Shown: positions 25,790 to 36,911, counted from the stretch's first letter. The stretch: DNA of 64,000 nucleotides from CAVVJA01 sp963801715 (GCA_963801715.1 CAWDGB010000010.1:248001-312000); one strand, 5' to 3'. A program made the numbers and translations. The notes: generated by a model not told the origin, from the sequence alone.

Positions 25790-25818
25790 TTGACCGCTCC
25801 GACCCCCACGAGTATCGT
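25790..25818 (+). promoter_or_regulatory. Predicted str operon promoter
   Basis: TTGACC (25790-25795) and TATCGT (25813-25818) with exact 17-base spacing form the best sigma-A promoter in the window, giving a 5' leader of about 250 bases before rpsL. The 25556-26074 spacer (519 bases) holds no convincing gene; long open frames in it lack family features. Confidence 0.65.
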
Positions 25819-26074
25819 TGTAGTCGTGCCCGGAGCGATCCGGGCCTAGACTCGTGCCCGCCGACGGCCGGTCGGTCAGCGGTCCCGCCCGAGGACCGGG
25901 CCACCGGCGACGAGCAGGACCGGGCACACCGTCCAGACCGGAATATTCCGGGCTGGCCTGCGGGTCGGGTGCGACACACCCGACCTCGGGGACCGGTGAA
26001 GCAACATCCGCACCATCCGTATCACCCGACGGCGACGCTCGACAAACGCTACGACAGAGGAGATTGCAGGCCGC

Positions 26075-26449
26075 ATGCCTACGATCCAGCAGCTGGTCCG
26101 CAAGGGCCGGCAGGACAAGATCGGCAAGACGAAGACGCCGGCTCTGAAGGGTTCCCCCCAGCGCCGGGGTGTCTGCACGCGCGTCTACACGACGACGCCG
26201 AAGAAGCCGAACTCTGCGCTGCGCAAGGTCGCCCGGGTCCGTCTGACCAGCGGCATCGAGGTCACCGCCTACATACCGGGCGTCGGCCACAACCTCCAGG
26301 AGCACTCGATCGTGCTGGTCCGTGGCGGCCGGGTGAAGGATCTTCCGGGCGTCCGTTACAAGATCATCCGCGGATCGCTCGATACCCAGGGCGTCCGCAA
26401 CCGGAAGCAGGCCCGAAGCCGCTACGGCGCGAAGAAGGAGAAGAGCTGA
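26075..26449 (+). CDS. rpsL: 30S ribosomal protein S12
   Basis: At 124 residues this is a standard S12: MPTIQQLVRKGRQ, TPKKPNSALRKVARVRL and PGVGHNLQEHS are all present. Lys in the TPKKPNS loop and the later GGRVKDLPGVRY lysine are the wild-type residues at streptomycin-resistance positions. AGAGGAG lies upstream, about 12 bases before the ATG. It is the first gene of the str operon. Its TGA overlaps the ATG of a short repeat-encoded frame (TGATG). Confidence 0.98.
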   Translation: MPTIQQLVRKGRQDKIGKTKTPALKGSPQRRGVCTRVYTTTPKKPNSALRKVARVRLTSGIEVTAYIPGVGHNLQEHSIVLVRGGRVKDLPGVRYKIIRGSLDTQGVRNRKQARSRYGAKKEKS

Positions 26450-26580
26450 TGAGCGAGCATCGCACGGTCACTTGTCGGCGGAGAAGCGCAGCTCATCAGA
26501 GCGATGAGCGGGGTCCCCGCGAAATCGCGCAGCGATTTCGTGGGGTGCATGTGCGCTCGCGCGAAGAGCAGGAGGCATAG
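26449..26580 (+). repeat. Modular spacer element rpsL-rpsG with hairpin and 43-codon open frame
   Basis: The spacer begins at the rpsL stop with TGATGAGCGAGCATCGC. It carries a 14-pair hairpin, CCCCGCGAAATCGC (26515-26528) with GCGATTTCGTGGGG (26532-26545), and ends with GTGCGCTCGCGCGAAGAG followed by CAGGAGG, which serves as the rpsG ribosome-binding site. From ATG 26449 the whole element is open (MSEHRTVTCRRRSAAH...) to TAG 26578-26580, five bases before rpsG. Related elements occur in the rplB-rpsS and rpmC-rpsQ spacers. Whether the frame is translated is unknown. Confidence 0.7.
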
Positions 26581-26585
26581 AGCTA

Positions 26586-27056
26586 ATGCCCCGCAAAGGC
26601 CCCGCTCCGCGTCGTCCTCTCGTCATCGACCCGGTCTACAACTCCACGCTCGTCACCCAGCTGGTCAACAAGATCTTGGGTCGCGGCAAGCGTTCGGTAG
26701 CCGAGAAGATCGTCTACGGGGCGCTCGAAGGCGCCCGGGAGAAGACCGGCACGGACCCGGTGGTGACGCTCAAGCGAGCGCTCGACAACGTCAAGCCGAC
26801 GATCGAGGTGAAAAGCCGCCGGGTCGGCGGTGCCACCTATCAGGTGCCGGTCGAGGTCAAGGCCAGTCGAAGCACGACGCTGGCTCTGCGCTGGTTGGTG
26901 GGCTACTCCCGTCAGCGCCGCGAGAAGACGATGACCGAGCGTCTGATGAACGAGCTGCTGGACGCTAGCAACGGCCTGGGCGCGAGCGTCAAACGCCGTG
27001 AAGACACACACAAGATGGCCGAATCCAACAAGGCATTCGCACATTACCGCTGGTAG
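26586..27056 (+). CDS. rpsG: 30S ribosomal protein S7
   Basis: The 156-residue protein has the S7 pattern: MPRKGPAPRRPLVIDPVYNS, VTQLVNKILGRGKRSVAEKIVY and a Trp/Arg-rich end (AHYRW). It nucleates the 30S head on 16S rRNA. The AGGAGG before it lies at the end of the repeat element, so the element supplies its translation signal. Confidence 0.98.
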   Translation: MPRKGPAPRRPLVIDPVYNSTLVTQLVNKILGRGKRSVAEKIVYGALEGAREKTGTDPVVTLKRALDNVKPTIEVKSRRVGGATYQVPVEVKASRSTTLALRWLVGYSRQRREKTMTERLMNELLDASNGLGASVKRREDTHKMAESNKAFAHYRW

Positions 27057-27061
27057 CGCGC

Positions 27062-27100
27062 CCCACGAAGTTGCTCGCTGCGCTCGAAAACTTCGCCGGG
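27062..27100. repeat. Intergenic inverted repeat (rpsG-fusA spacer)
   Basis: CGAAGTT (27066-27072) and AACTTCG (27089-27095) pair, extended by outer CCCCA/CCGGG bases, around a 16-base loop GCTCGCTGCGCTCGAA. The outline resembles the element at 47113-47152. It contains no start codon bridge. Confidence 0.5.
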
Positions 27101-27142
27101 ACCCGCTCCGAACCTAGAACCGCTGTTTAGCAAGAAGGAAAG

Positions 27143-29239
<2,097 letters not shown>

Positions 29240-29319
29240 GCATGCCCAGAGTTTCCGTACCAAGTCCAACCAGCCGGACCTAGAAAGACCGGCACAGCCA
29301 AGAGGGAAAGGGATCCACA

Positions 29320-30513
<1,194 letters not shown>

Positions 30514-30536
30514 CGAAATCGATGAGCCAATGCAGC

Positions 30537-30586
30537 GGATCTTGATGGGCCGGGCGAGTGCCGGCCACTCGGGCGCATCAAGATCC
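30537..30586 (+). terminator. Terminator-like hairpin after tuf
   Basis: GGATCTTGATG (30537-30547) pairs with CATCAAGATCC (30576-30586), and the interior adds CGAGTG/CACTCG. The 50-base stem-loop separates the str and S10 operons. No T-run follows, as is common in actinobacteria. Confidence 0.65.
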
Positions 30587-30667
30587 AACGCAGCCAACGC
30601 GCTCCGGCTTGAGCCGCGAGCTCGGACCTGCTCGAAGCGACCAGCACAGTGAAGGTGAGCTAGCCCC

Positions 30668-30973
30668 ATGGCGGGACAGAAGATCCGCATCCGGCTCAAG
30701 GCCTACGACCACGAGGCTATTGACGCCAGCGCGCGCAAGATCGTCGAGACGGTCACCCGGACCGGCGCGCGCGTCGTCGGCCCCGTACCGCTGCCGACCG
30801 AGAAGAACATCTACTGCGTGATCCGGTCGCCGCACAAGTACAAGGACAGCCGCGAGCACTTCGAGATGCGAACCCACAAGCGGCTCATCGACATCCTCGA
30901 TCCGACGCCGAAGACGGTCGACGCGCTTATGCGTATCGACTTGCCGGCGAGCGTCGATGTGAACATTCAGTAG
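30668..30973 (+). CDS. rpsJ: 30S ribosomal protein S10
   Basis: At 101 residues it shows the S10/NusE signature KIRIRLKAYDHEAIDASARKIVETV and RTHKRLIDILDPTPKTVDALMRIDLPA. It binds 16S rRNA in the head and also NusG in transcription-translation coupling. AAGGTGAGC precedes the ATG. It opens the S10 operon; I see no strong promoter in the 80 bases after the tuf hairpin. Confidence 0.97.
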   Translation: MAGQKIRIRLKAYDHEAIDASARKIVETVTRTGARVVGPVPLPTEKNIYCVIRSPHKYKDSREHFEMRTHKRLIDILDPTPKTVDALMRIDLPASVDVNIQ

Positions 30974-30981
30974 GGCTGGAC

Positions 30982-31659
30982 ATGGCAAGCGACAACACCG
31001 CCGGCGGGCTCCGCGAACCCCGCTCGGCAAAAGGCATTCTGGGCGAGAAGCTCGGCATGACCCAGGTTTTCGACGAGAACAACCGGATCGTGCCGGTTAC
31101 TGTCGTGAAGGCTGGGCCGTGCGTCGTCACCCAGATCCGGACGCGGGAGAAGGACGGCTACAGCGCGGTCCAGCTCGCCTATGGGCCGATCGACCCGCGG
31201 AAGGTCACCAAGCCGGTCGCCGGCCATTTCAAAGCGGCCAACGTCACCCCGCGCCGCCATATCGTCGAGCTGCGGACCGATGCTCTGGACGGCTACGAGA
31301 TCGGCCAGGAACTCGGTCCGGACGTGTTCGACGCCGGCGCCATGGTCGACGTCACCGGCACGACCAAGGGCAAGGGCACCGCCGGGGTTATGAAACGGCA
31401 CGGCTTCCACGGCCTCGGCGCCGGGCACGGCACCCAGCGCAAGCATCGGGCGCCGGGCTCGATCGGCGCGTGCGCCACTCCAGCCCGCGTGTTCAAGGGC
31501 GTGCGCATGGCCGGCCGAATGGGCCATGAGCGCCAGACCACGCCCGGCCTCATGGTGCACAAGGTTGACACCGAGCGGGGCCTGCTGCTGATCAGGGGTG
31601 CGGTTCCCGGCCCCAAGGGCGGCTTGGTCATCGTTCGCACCGCCGCGAAGGGGGCGTGA
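30982..31659 (+). CDS. rplC: 50S ribosomal protein L3
   Basis: The 225-residue protein has ILGEKLGMTQVFDENN near the start and the central GFHGLGAGHGTQRKHRAPGSIGACATPARVFKG loop that reaches the peptidyl transferase centre. It is an early assembly protein. It starts eight bases after the rpsJ stop; its stop is followed within two bases by the rplD start. Confidence 0.97.
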   Translation: MASDNTAGGLREPRSAKGILGEKLGMTQVFDENNRIVPVTVVKAGPCVVTQIRTREKDGYSAVQLAYGPIDPRKVTKPVAGHFKAANVTPRRHIVELRTDALDGYEIGQELGPDVFDAGAMVDVTGTTKGKGTAGVMKRHGFHGLGAGHGTQRKHRAPGSIGACATPARVFKGVRMAGRMGHERQTTPGLMVHKVDTERGLLLIRGAVPGPKGGLVIVRTAAKGA

Positions 31660-31661
31660 TC

Positions 31662-32477
31662 GTGAGTCTCTCCGTGACCGTCCAGCGTCCGGTCGACGCG
31701 ACGCCTCCGACGTCGATGGTCGAGCTGCCCGCCGAGGTCTTCGACGTGCAGACGAACATCGCGCTGATCCACCAAGTTGTCGTGGCGCAACTCGCGGCCG
31801 CCCGCCAGGGGACTCATTCGACGAAAACCCGCGGCGAAGTCGCCGGCGGCGGGCGGAAGCCGTATCGGCAGAAGGGAACCGGTCGGGCTCGGCAAGGCTC
31901 GAACCGGGCACCCCAGTTTGCCGGCGGCGGGATCGCCCACGGACCCCAGCCGCGAGCGTACGACCAGCGCACGCCCAAGAAGATGAAGGCGGCCGCCCTG
32001 CGCGGAGCGCTATCCGACCGGGCCCGCAACGATCGCGTCCATGTCGTGTCGTCGATAGTCAGCGGCGATACCCCGTCGACGCGGGCGGCGGCGCAAACTC
32101 TGGCCACAATCGTCGAATCGCCGCACATTCTCGTCATCGCCGAGCGGGACGATGAGCTGACCTGGAAGAGCCTGCGCAACCTCCCGAGCGTGCACCTGCT
32201 CGAACCGGGCCAACTCAATACCTACGACGTACTGATCAGCGATGATGTGGTCTTCACCGAGGCCGCACTCACGACATTCCTCGGTGGGCCGCCGCCCAGC
32301 ACCCCGGTATCGGCAGTACCGGATGCGGCCGTGGTCGACGACTCGGTGGCTGCCCCGCCAGCGGAGGTCGGGGTCGACGATGTGGCGGCCGGAGCGTCGG
32401 ACACAGACGCAGCTGCGGGCGACGACGCGGCGGCCCCAGCGTCGGATGACGGCGGGGCGAAGGAAGAGGACAGCTGA
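31662..32477 (+). CDS. rplD: 50S ribosomal protein L4 with acidic C-terminal tail
   Basis: The L4 core is clear (STKTRGEVAGGGRKPYRQKGTGRARQGSNRAPQFAGGG, an extended loop lining the exit tunnel). After about residue 210 a tail of roughly 60 residues rich in Ala, Asp and Pro follows (SDTDAAAGDDAAAPASDDGG), so it is longer than many L4 proteins. The GTG at 31662 has AAGGGGG seven bases upstream. GTG 31656 is in frame and overlaps the rplC stop (GTGA), so it is an alternative. Its stop overlaps rplW (TGATG). Confidence 0.95.
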   Translation: MSLSVTVQRPVDATPPTSMVELPAEVFDVQTNIALIHQVVVAQLAAARQGTHSTKTRGEVAGGGRKPYRQKGTGRARQGSNRAPQFAGGGIAHGPQPRAYDQRTPKKMKAAALRGALSDRARNDRVHVVSSIVSGDTPSTRAAAQTLATIVESPHILVIAERDDELTWKSLRNLPSVHLLEPGQLNTYDVLISDDVVFTEAALTTFLGGPPPSTPVSAVPDAAVVDDSVAAPPAEVGVDDVAAGASDTDAAAGDDAAAPASDDGGAKEEDS

Positions 32478-32764
32478 TGTTCGACGACCCGCGCGACGTG
32501 CTGCTCGCTCCGATCATCTCGGAGAAGAGCTATGGCCTGCTGGACGAGAACAAGTACACCTTCGACGTACACCCCCAGGCCAACAAGACGCAGATCAAGA
32601 TCGCGGTGGAGCGGGTGTTCAGCGTCAAGGTCACCGACGTGAACACGTTCAACCGGCCAGGCAAGCGCAAGCGCACCCGGCTCGGCTACGGCCGGCGCCG
32701 GAACGTGAAGCGCGCGATCGTCACGCTGCGGTCTGGCGACCGCATAGACGTGTTCGGGCAATAG
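32477..32764 (+). CDS. rplW: 50S ribosomal protein L23
   Basis: The 95-residue protein has the L23 pattern APIISEKSYGLLDENKYTFDVHPQANKTQIKIAVERVFSVKV. It sits at the tunnel exit and docks trigger factor, SRP and SecYEG. Its ATG shares one base with the rplD stop, indicating translational coupling. Confidence 0.97.
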   Translation: MFDDPRDVLLAPIISEKSYGLLDENKYTFDVHPQANKTQIKIAVERVFSVKVTDVNTFNRPGKRKRTRLGYGRRRNVKRAIVTLRSGDRIDVFGQ

Positions 32765-32777
32765 GACGGGTAGACCA

Positions 32778-33611
32778 ATGGGCATTCGTAAGTACAAGCC
32801 GACGACTCCAGGGCGTCGCGGCGCGAGCGTGTCCGACTTCGTCGAGATCACCCGCGACGAGCCCGAGAAGTCGCTCGTCCGCCCGCTGCACAGCCGCGGT
32901 GGCCGCAACAACTCCGGTCAGATCATGACCCGACACCAAGGTGGCGGCCATAAGCGCGCCTACCGGCTGGTCGATTTCCGCCGGGACGACAAGGACGACG
33001 TTCCGGCCAAGGTCGCGCATATCGAGTACGACCCGAACCGCACTGCTCGCATCGCGCTGCTGCATTATGCGGACGGCGAGAAGCGTTACATTCTCGCGCC
33101 GCGCCTGCTCAAGCAGGGCGACACCGTGGAGAGCGGGCCACGCGCGGACATCAAGCCTGGTAACGCGCTGCCGCTGCGGAACATCCCGGTCGGCACCGTC
33201 GTACACGCCATTGAGATGCGGCCAGGAGGCGGTGCCAAGATCGCCCGTTCGGCTGGCGCCAGCGTCCAGTTGGTGGCCAAGGAGGGCCCATACGCACAGC
33301 TGCGCATGCCATCCGGGGAAATCCGGAACGTCGACGTACGGTGCCGAGCCACGGTTGGCGAGGTGGGCAACGCCGAGCAGTCGAACATCAACTGGGGCAA
33401 GGCCGGCCGCATGCGCTGGAAGGGGAAGCGGCCGTCCGTCCGCGGAGTGGCGATGAATCCTGTCGATCACCCGCACGGCGGCGGCGAGGGCAAGACATCC
33501 GGTGGGCGCCATCCGGTCAATCCCGGAGGCAAGCCCGAGGGCCGTACTCGGCGGCGCAAGGCCAGCGACGCATTGATTGTCCGCCGTCGACGCACGAACA
33601 AGAAGAGGTAA
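32778..33611 (+). CDS. rplB: 50S ribosomal protein L2
   Basis: The 277-residue protein has the L2 core: RNNSGQIMTRHQGGGHKRAYR, RIALLHYADGEKRYILAP, and the C-terminal GVAMNPVDHPHGGGEGKTSGG with the conserved His near the peptidyl transferase centre. It is intact and of normal length. It ends with TAA, after which a repeat element fills the spacer to rpsS. Confidence 0.98.
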   Translation: MGIRKYKPTTPGRRGASVSDFVEITRDEPEKSLVRPLHSRGGRNNSGQIMTRHQGGGHKRAYRLVDFRRDDKDDVPAKVAHIEYDPNRTARIALLHYADGEKRYILAPRLLKQGDTVESGPRADIKPGNALPLRNIPVGTVVHAIEMRPGGGAKIARSAGASVQLVAKEGPYAQLRMPSGEIRNVDVRCRATVGEVGNAEQSNINWGKAGRMRWKGKRPSVRGVAMNPVDHPHGGGEGKTSGGRHPVNPGGKPEGRTRRRKASDALIVRRRRTNKKR

Positions 33612-33619
33612 TCAAGCGA

Positions 33620-33744
33620 GTGAGCATCGTAGGCGCGCAGCGCCGTGTTGTTGCGGGGTCCCCGCGAAAACGCGCAGCGTTTTCGTGGGGTGCAGAAGCG
33701 GAGCGAGTGGCCGATGAGCGCTCGCGCGAAGAGGAGTTGGGTCA
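33620..33744 (+). repeat. Modular spacer element rplB-rpsS with covarying hairpin
   Basis: The element begins AGTGAGCATCGTAGGCGC. It has the hairpin CCCCGCGAAAACGC (33660-33673) with GCGTTTTCGTGGGG (33677-33690), and ends GATGAGCGCTCGCGCGAAGAGGAG, which supplies the rpsS ribosome-binding site. Compared with the 26515-26545 hairpin, both arms changed together (AATCGC/GCGATT to AAACGC/GCGTTT), so pairing is conserved. A frame from GTG 33621 stays open to 33760, past the rpsS start. Confidence 0.7.
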
Positions 33745-34026
33745 GTGCCACGCTCGTTGAAGAAGGGTCCGTTCGTCGACGATCACCTGCTTAAAAAGGT
33801 GGATGCGCAGAACGACCGAAACACCAAGGCCGTGATCAAGACATGGTCGCGCCGCTCGACGATCATCCCGGACATGCTCGGGCAGACGATCGCCGTGCAC
33901 GACGGTCGCAAGCATGTTCCGGTGTTCATCACCGAGGGCATGGTCGGCCACAAGCTGGGTGAGTTCGCGCCGACGCGTACCTACCGAGGCCACGTGAGGG
34001 ACGACCGTCGCGCACGGCGCGGTTAG
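33745..34026 (+). CDS. rpsS: 30S ribosomal protein S19
   Basis: At 93 residues it carries PRSLKKGPFVDDHLLKKVD, WSRRSTIIPDMLGQTIAVHDGRKHVPVFI and KLGEFAPTRTYRGH. It binds the top of the 30S head with S13. It starts with GTG 33745 with GAGGAG at 33731-33736, inside the tail of the repeat element. Confidence 0.98.
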   Translation: MPRSLKKGPFVDDHLLKKVDAQNDRNTKAVIKTWSRRSTIIPDMLGQTIAVHDGRKHVPVFITEGMVGHKLGEFAPTRTYRGHVRDDRRARRG

Positions 34027-34048
34027 AGAAGACGAAGAAGAGGACATC

Positions 34049-34444
34049 ATGGCTGCCAACACCGACACGGACGAGGTCCGCACCGCCTTTGCGCGGGGGA
34101 CCTACGTGCGTGTCTCGCCGATGAAGGCGCGCCGCGTCGTGGATCTCATTCGCAATCTGCCCGCGCAGGAGGCGCTGTCGGTGCTCAAGTTCGCTCCGCA
34201 AGCCGCGAGCGAGCCCGTGGCAAAGGTGCTCGCGAGTGCAATCGCGAATGCGGAGCACAACTTCTCGCTCGACCCGGACACGTTGTTCGTGTCGCAGGCG
34301 TACGTGGACGAGGGACCGATGCTCAAACGATTTCGGCCGCGCGCTCAGGGGCGGGCCTACCGCATCCGCAAGCGCACCTCACACATCACCGTGGAGGTCG
34401 AGAGCATCGAGACGCCGGCACCGAAGGGACGCGGACGGTCATGA
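34049..34444 (+). CDS. rplV: 50S ribosomal protein L22
   Basis: The 131-residue protein has VRVSPMKARRVVDLIR and the long beta-hairpin KRFRPRAQGRAYRIRKRTSHITVEV that lines the exit tunnel near the macrolide site. GAAGAAGAGGA precedes the ATG. Its TGA overlaps the ATG of a 15-codon spacer frame. Confidence 0.97.
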   Translation: MAANTDTDEVRTAFARGTYVRVSPMKARRVVDLIRNLPAQEALSVLKFAPQAASEPVAKVLASAIANAEHNFSLDPDTLFVSQAYVDEGPMLKRFRPRAQGRAYRIRKRTSHITVEVESIETPAPKGRGRS

Positions 34445-34488
34445 GTGAGCGGCGCAATGCCATGAGCAGGAATGAGGCGCGGAAGTAA
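34441..34488 (+). other. Bridging micro-ORF rplV-rpsC
   Basis: ATG 34441 overlaps the rplV stop (ATGA). The frame encodes MSERRNAMSRNEARK and stops at TAA 34486-34488, immediately before the rpsC ATG. There is no separate strong ribosome-binding site for rpsC other than AATGAGGCGCGGAAG within this frame. Coding status is unproven. Confidence 0.35.
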
Positions 34489-35436
34489 ATGGGTCAGAAA
34501 GTCAACCCGCACGGGTTCCGCCTCGGTATCACGACCGACTTCAAGAGCCGGTGGTTCGCCGACAAGCAGTACGCCGACTACGTCAAAGAGGACGTGGCGA
34601 TCCGGCGGCTCATGACCAAAGGCATGGAGCGCGCCGGCATCGCCAAGGTCGAGATCGAGCGCACGCGGGATCGCGTCCGAGTCGATATCCACACGGCCCG
34701 GCCCGGCATCGTGATCGGCCGCCGCGGGGCGGAAGCCGACCGCATCCGGGGCGAGCTGGAAAAGCTGACAAACAAGCAGGTGCAGCTGAACATCCTCGAG
34801 GTGAAGAACCCTGAAGGCGACGCCCAGCTGGTGGCGCAGGGCGTGGCCGAGCAGCTGTCGAACCGGGTGAGCTTCCGGCGAGCGATGCGAAAGAGCATGC
34901 AGTCGGCCCTCAAAAGCCCTGGGATCAAAGGCATCCGGGTGCAGTGCTCGGGGCGCCTCGGCGGTGCCGAGATGAGCCGGTCGGAGTTCTACCGCGAGGG
35001 CCGGGTGCCGTTGCACACGCTGCGCGCGAACATCGACTACGGCTTCTACGAGGCGCGGACCACGTTCGGCCGGATCGGCGTGAAGGTCTGGCTGTACAAG
35101 GGCGAGGTCCCGACTGGATCTCGGGCCGAGCGGGAAGCGGCTGCGGCCGCGGAAGCATTGCGGCAGCGCCGGGAACGCCCGGCGACGAGTCGTCCGCGCC
35201 GTTCCGGCTCGCAGGGCACGACGGGCACCGGCACGGATGCCGGCCGGTCAGCGGCGGAGCCGACCGCAGCCGCCGAGCGGGCGCACGTGATCGAGGAGGC
35301 GGCCGTCGTGGCTGACGAGGCAACGCGGATCGCGGCCGAGGAGGCCAAGGTCGAGGCTCGGCAGGGCAGCGACTCGGCGGCCACGCTGGTTGCCGAGACC
35401 GAGACCGAGACGCCGCCGAGCGGAAGGGAGAGCTGA
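34489..35436 (+). CDS. rpsC: 30S ribosomal protein S3 with long C-terminal extension
   Basis: The core (residues 1 to about 215) has MGQKVNPHGFRLGIT, the KH domain with PGIVIGRRGAEADRIRGELEKLT, and the C-terminal lobe with GRVPLHTLRANIDYGF. A low-complexity extension of about 100 residues follows, Ala/Arg-rich then acidic (AAEREAAAAAEALRQRRE...). S3 guards the mRNA entry channel. At 315 residues it is longer than the usual 210-280. rplP starts three bases after the stop. Confidence 0.96.
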   Translation: MGQKVNPHGFRLGITTDFKSRWFADKQYADYVKEDVAIRRLMTKGMERAGIAKVEIERTRDRVRVDIHTARPGIVIGRRGAEADRIRGELEKLTNKQVQLNILEVKNPEGDAQLVAQGVAEQLSNRVSFRRAMRKSMQSALKSPGIKGIRVQCSGRLGGAEMSRSEFYREGRVPLHTLRANIDYGFYEARTTFGRIGVKVWLYKGEVPTGSRAEREAAAAAEALRQRRERPATSRPRRSGSQGTTGTGTDAGRSAAEPTAAAERAHVIEEAAVVADEATRIAAEEAKVEARQGSDSAATLVAETETETPPSGRES

Positions 35437-35439
35437 GCC

Positions 35440-35862
35440 ATGCTCGTCCCACGGCGAGTCAAACACCGCAAGCAACACCACCCGAGCCGCAGCGGTATGG
35501 CGAGTGGCGGTACCCGTGTCGCCTTCGGGGAGTACGGCATCCAGGCGCTGGAGCCGGCTTACGTCACGAATCGGCAGATCGAGTCGGCGCGTATCGCGAT
35601 CAACCGCAGAATCCGTCGTGGCGGCAAGGTCTGGATCAACATCTACCCGGACCGTCCGCTTACGAAGAAGCCCGCGGAGACCCGGATGGGCTCAGGCAAG
35701 GGTTCGCCGGAGTGGTGGATCGCCAACGTGAAGCCGGGCCGGGTGCTCTTCGAGCTCTCGTTCCCGAACGAGGTCGTTGCTCGGGAGGCGCTCACTCGCG
35801 CGATTCACAAGCTGCCGATGAAGTGCCGCATCATCACGCGCGAAGCAGGTGACTTCGGATGA
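35440..35862 (+). CDS. rplP: 50S ribosomal protein L16
   Basis: The 140-residue protein begins MLVPRRVKHRKQHHPSRSGMASGGT and ends LPMKCRIITREAGDFG, both typical for L16. It contacts the A-site tRNA elbow. It overlaps rpmC by four bases (ATGA). Confidence 0.97.
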   Translation: MLVPRRVKHRKQHHPSRSGMASGGTRVAFGEYGIQALEPAYVTNRQIESARIAINRRIRRGGKVWINIYPDRPLTKKPAETRMGSGKGSPEWWIANVKPGRVLFELSFPNEVVAREALTRAIHKLPMKCRIITREAGDFG

Positions 35863-36089
35863 CCCAGCCCAGCGAGCTTCGCGAGCTGCACGACGACGAG
35901 TTGGAGACCCGGTTGCGGGAGGCCAAGGAGGAATTGTTCAACTTGCGGTTCCAAATGGCGACCGGGCAGCTCGACAACAACCGCCGGCTGCGCACCGTGC
36001 GGCACGACATCGCCCGGATCTACACCATCCTGCGTGAGCGGGAACTCGGGCTGTCGGTGGCACCAGACGAAACAGAGGTTTCGGCATGA
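35859..36089 (+). CDS. rpmC: 50S ribosomal protein L29
   Basis: The 76-residue helical-hairpin protein has LRELHDDELETRLREAKEELFNLRFQMATGQLDNN and RHDIARIYTILRERELG. L29 lies by the tunnel exit near L23. The start overlaps the rplP stop; the stop overlaps the ATG of a repeat-derived short frame. Confidence 0.96.
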   Translation: MTQPSELRELHDDELETRLREAKEELFNLRFQMATGQLDNNRRLRTVRHDIARIYTILRERELGLSVAPDETEVSA

Positions 36090-36195
36090 GCGAGCATCGC
36101 AGCGAGCGTCAGCGAGCGAGGAGCGCAGCGATGCCGACGATGAGCGCTCGCGCGAAGAGCAAAGGAAGATCGGCATGAGCGAGCATCGCAGCGAG
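36081..36195 (+). repeat. Spacer element rpmC-rpsQ: 26-base direct repeats around a modular tail
   Basis: TCGGCATGAGCGAGCATCGC plus AGCGAG is present twice, at 36081-36106 and 36170-36195. The first copy contains the rpmC stop, the second the rpsQ start. Between them lies ATGAGCGCTCGCGCGAAGAG, shared with the other two modular spacers, then CAAAGGAAG as ribosome-binding site. This looks like a tandem duplication (89-base period) or an element insertion at an ancestral ATGA junction. It lacks the CCCCGCGAAA hairpin. Confidence 0.8.
36086..36178 (+). other. Bridging micro-ORF rpmC-rpsQ
   Basis: ATG 36086 overlaps the rpmC stop (ATGA). The 30-codon frame (MSEHRSERQRARSAAMPTMS...) ends at TGA 36176-36178, which overlaps the rpsQ ATG at 36175 (ATGA again). 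Translation could be relayed from rpmC to rpsQ through it. The frame may simply be a product of the duplicated junction. Confidence 0.35.
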
Positions 36196-36453
36196 AGCGT
36201 GCGGACGTCACATCGCAAGACCCGCGAGGGCCGGGTGGTGAGCGACAAGATGGACAAGACCGTGGTGGTGGCCGTCGAGGATCGGGTCAAGCACCCCCTA
36301 TACGGCAAGGTGATCCGCCGCACGAACAAGCTCAAGGCCCATGACGCGACCAACGCGGTGACGATCGGAGACCGGGTACTGATCATGGAGACCCGGCCCC
36401 TGTCTGCTACGAAGCGGTGGCGGGTTGTCGAGGTTCTCGAGAAGGCAAAGTAG
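36175..36453 (+). CDS. rpsQ: 30S ribosomal protein S17
   Basis: The 92-residue protein has KTREGRVVSDKMDKTVVVAVEDRVKHPLYGKVI and METRPLSATKRWRVVEVLEKAK, typical of S17. The first residues, MSEHRSE, are encoded by the second copy of the spacer repeat. AAAGGAAG is eight bases upstream of this ATG, which fixes the start. S17 binds helix 11 of 16S rRNA. Confidence 0.96.
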   Translation: MSEHRSESVRTSHRKTREGRVVSDKMDKTVVVAVEDRVKHPLYGKVIRRTNKLKAHDATNAVTIGDRVLIMETRPLSATKRWRVVEVLEKAK

Positions 36454-36511
36454 TCCCGATTGCGACGTGCGGGCACACCGCGCGGCTCGGTCCAGAGGCA
36501 TGGAGTAGGCA

Positions 36512-36880
36512 GTGATTCAGCAGGAGTCGCGACTGCGCGTCGCCGACAACACCGGAGCCAAGGAGATCTTGTGCATCCGGGTGATGGGCGGCTCCGGCCG
36601 GCGCTACGCGGGCATCGGCGACATCATTGTGGCTACGGTCAAGGACGCGCTGCCCGGCGCCGGTGTGAAGAAGGGCGATGTCGTCAAAGCGGTTATCGTG
36701 CGCACCGTCAAGGAGCGACGCCGGCCGGATGGCAGCTACATCCGCTTCGACGAGAACGCGGCCGTGCTCATCCGGGCGGATGGCGAACCCCGCGGGACGC
36801 GCATCTTCGGCCCGGTCGGCCGCGAGCTGCGCGACAAGCGATTCATGAAGATCATTTCGTTGGCCCCTGAGGTGCTGTGA
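36512..36880 (+). CDS. rplN: 50S ribosomal protein L14
   Basis: At 122 residues with a GTG start (MIQQESRLRVADNTGAKEILCIRVMGGSGRRYA) this is a standard L14, ending FMKIISLAPEVL. It forms an intersubunit bridge with 16S rRNA. The 58-base gap from rpsQ holds no other feature. Confidence 0.98.
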   Translation: MIQQESRLRVADNTGAKEILCIRVMGGSGRRYAGIGDIIVATVKDALPGAGVKKGDVVKAVIVRTVKERRRPDGSYIRFDENAAVLIRADGEPRGTRIFGPVGRELRDKRFMKIISLAPEVL

Positions 36881-36881
36881 G

Positions 36882-36911
36882 ATGACTGGCAACAGCAAGG
36901 TGAAGGCATGA
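36882..36911 (+). other. Bridging micro-ORF rplN-rplX
   Basis: One base after the rplN stop, ATG 36882 opens MTGNSKVKA and stops at TGA 36909-36911, overlapping the rplX ATG at 36908 (ATGA). At nine codons it could be chance, but it follows the same pattern as other spacers in this operon. Confidence 0.25.

Noticed and set aside
25579..26580. Open frame of 333 codons upstream of and across rpsL
   Set aside because: It overlaps rpsL in another frame and its upstream half shows no motifs; the region is better explained as promoter and leader.
33620..36195. CRISPR array suspected from repeated GAGCGAGCATCGC-like units
   Set aside because: The copies are dispersed in spacers between ribosomal genes, not regularly spaced, and no cas genes are present.
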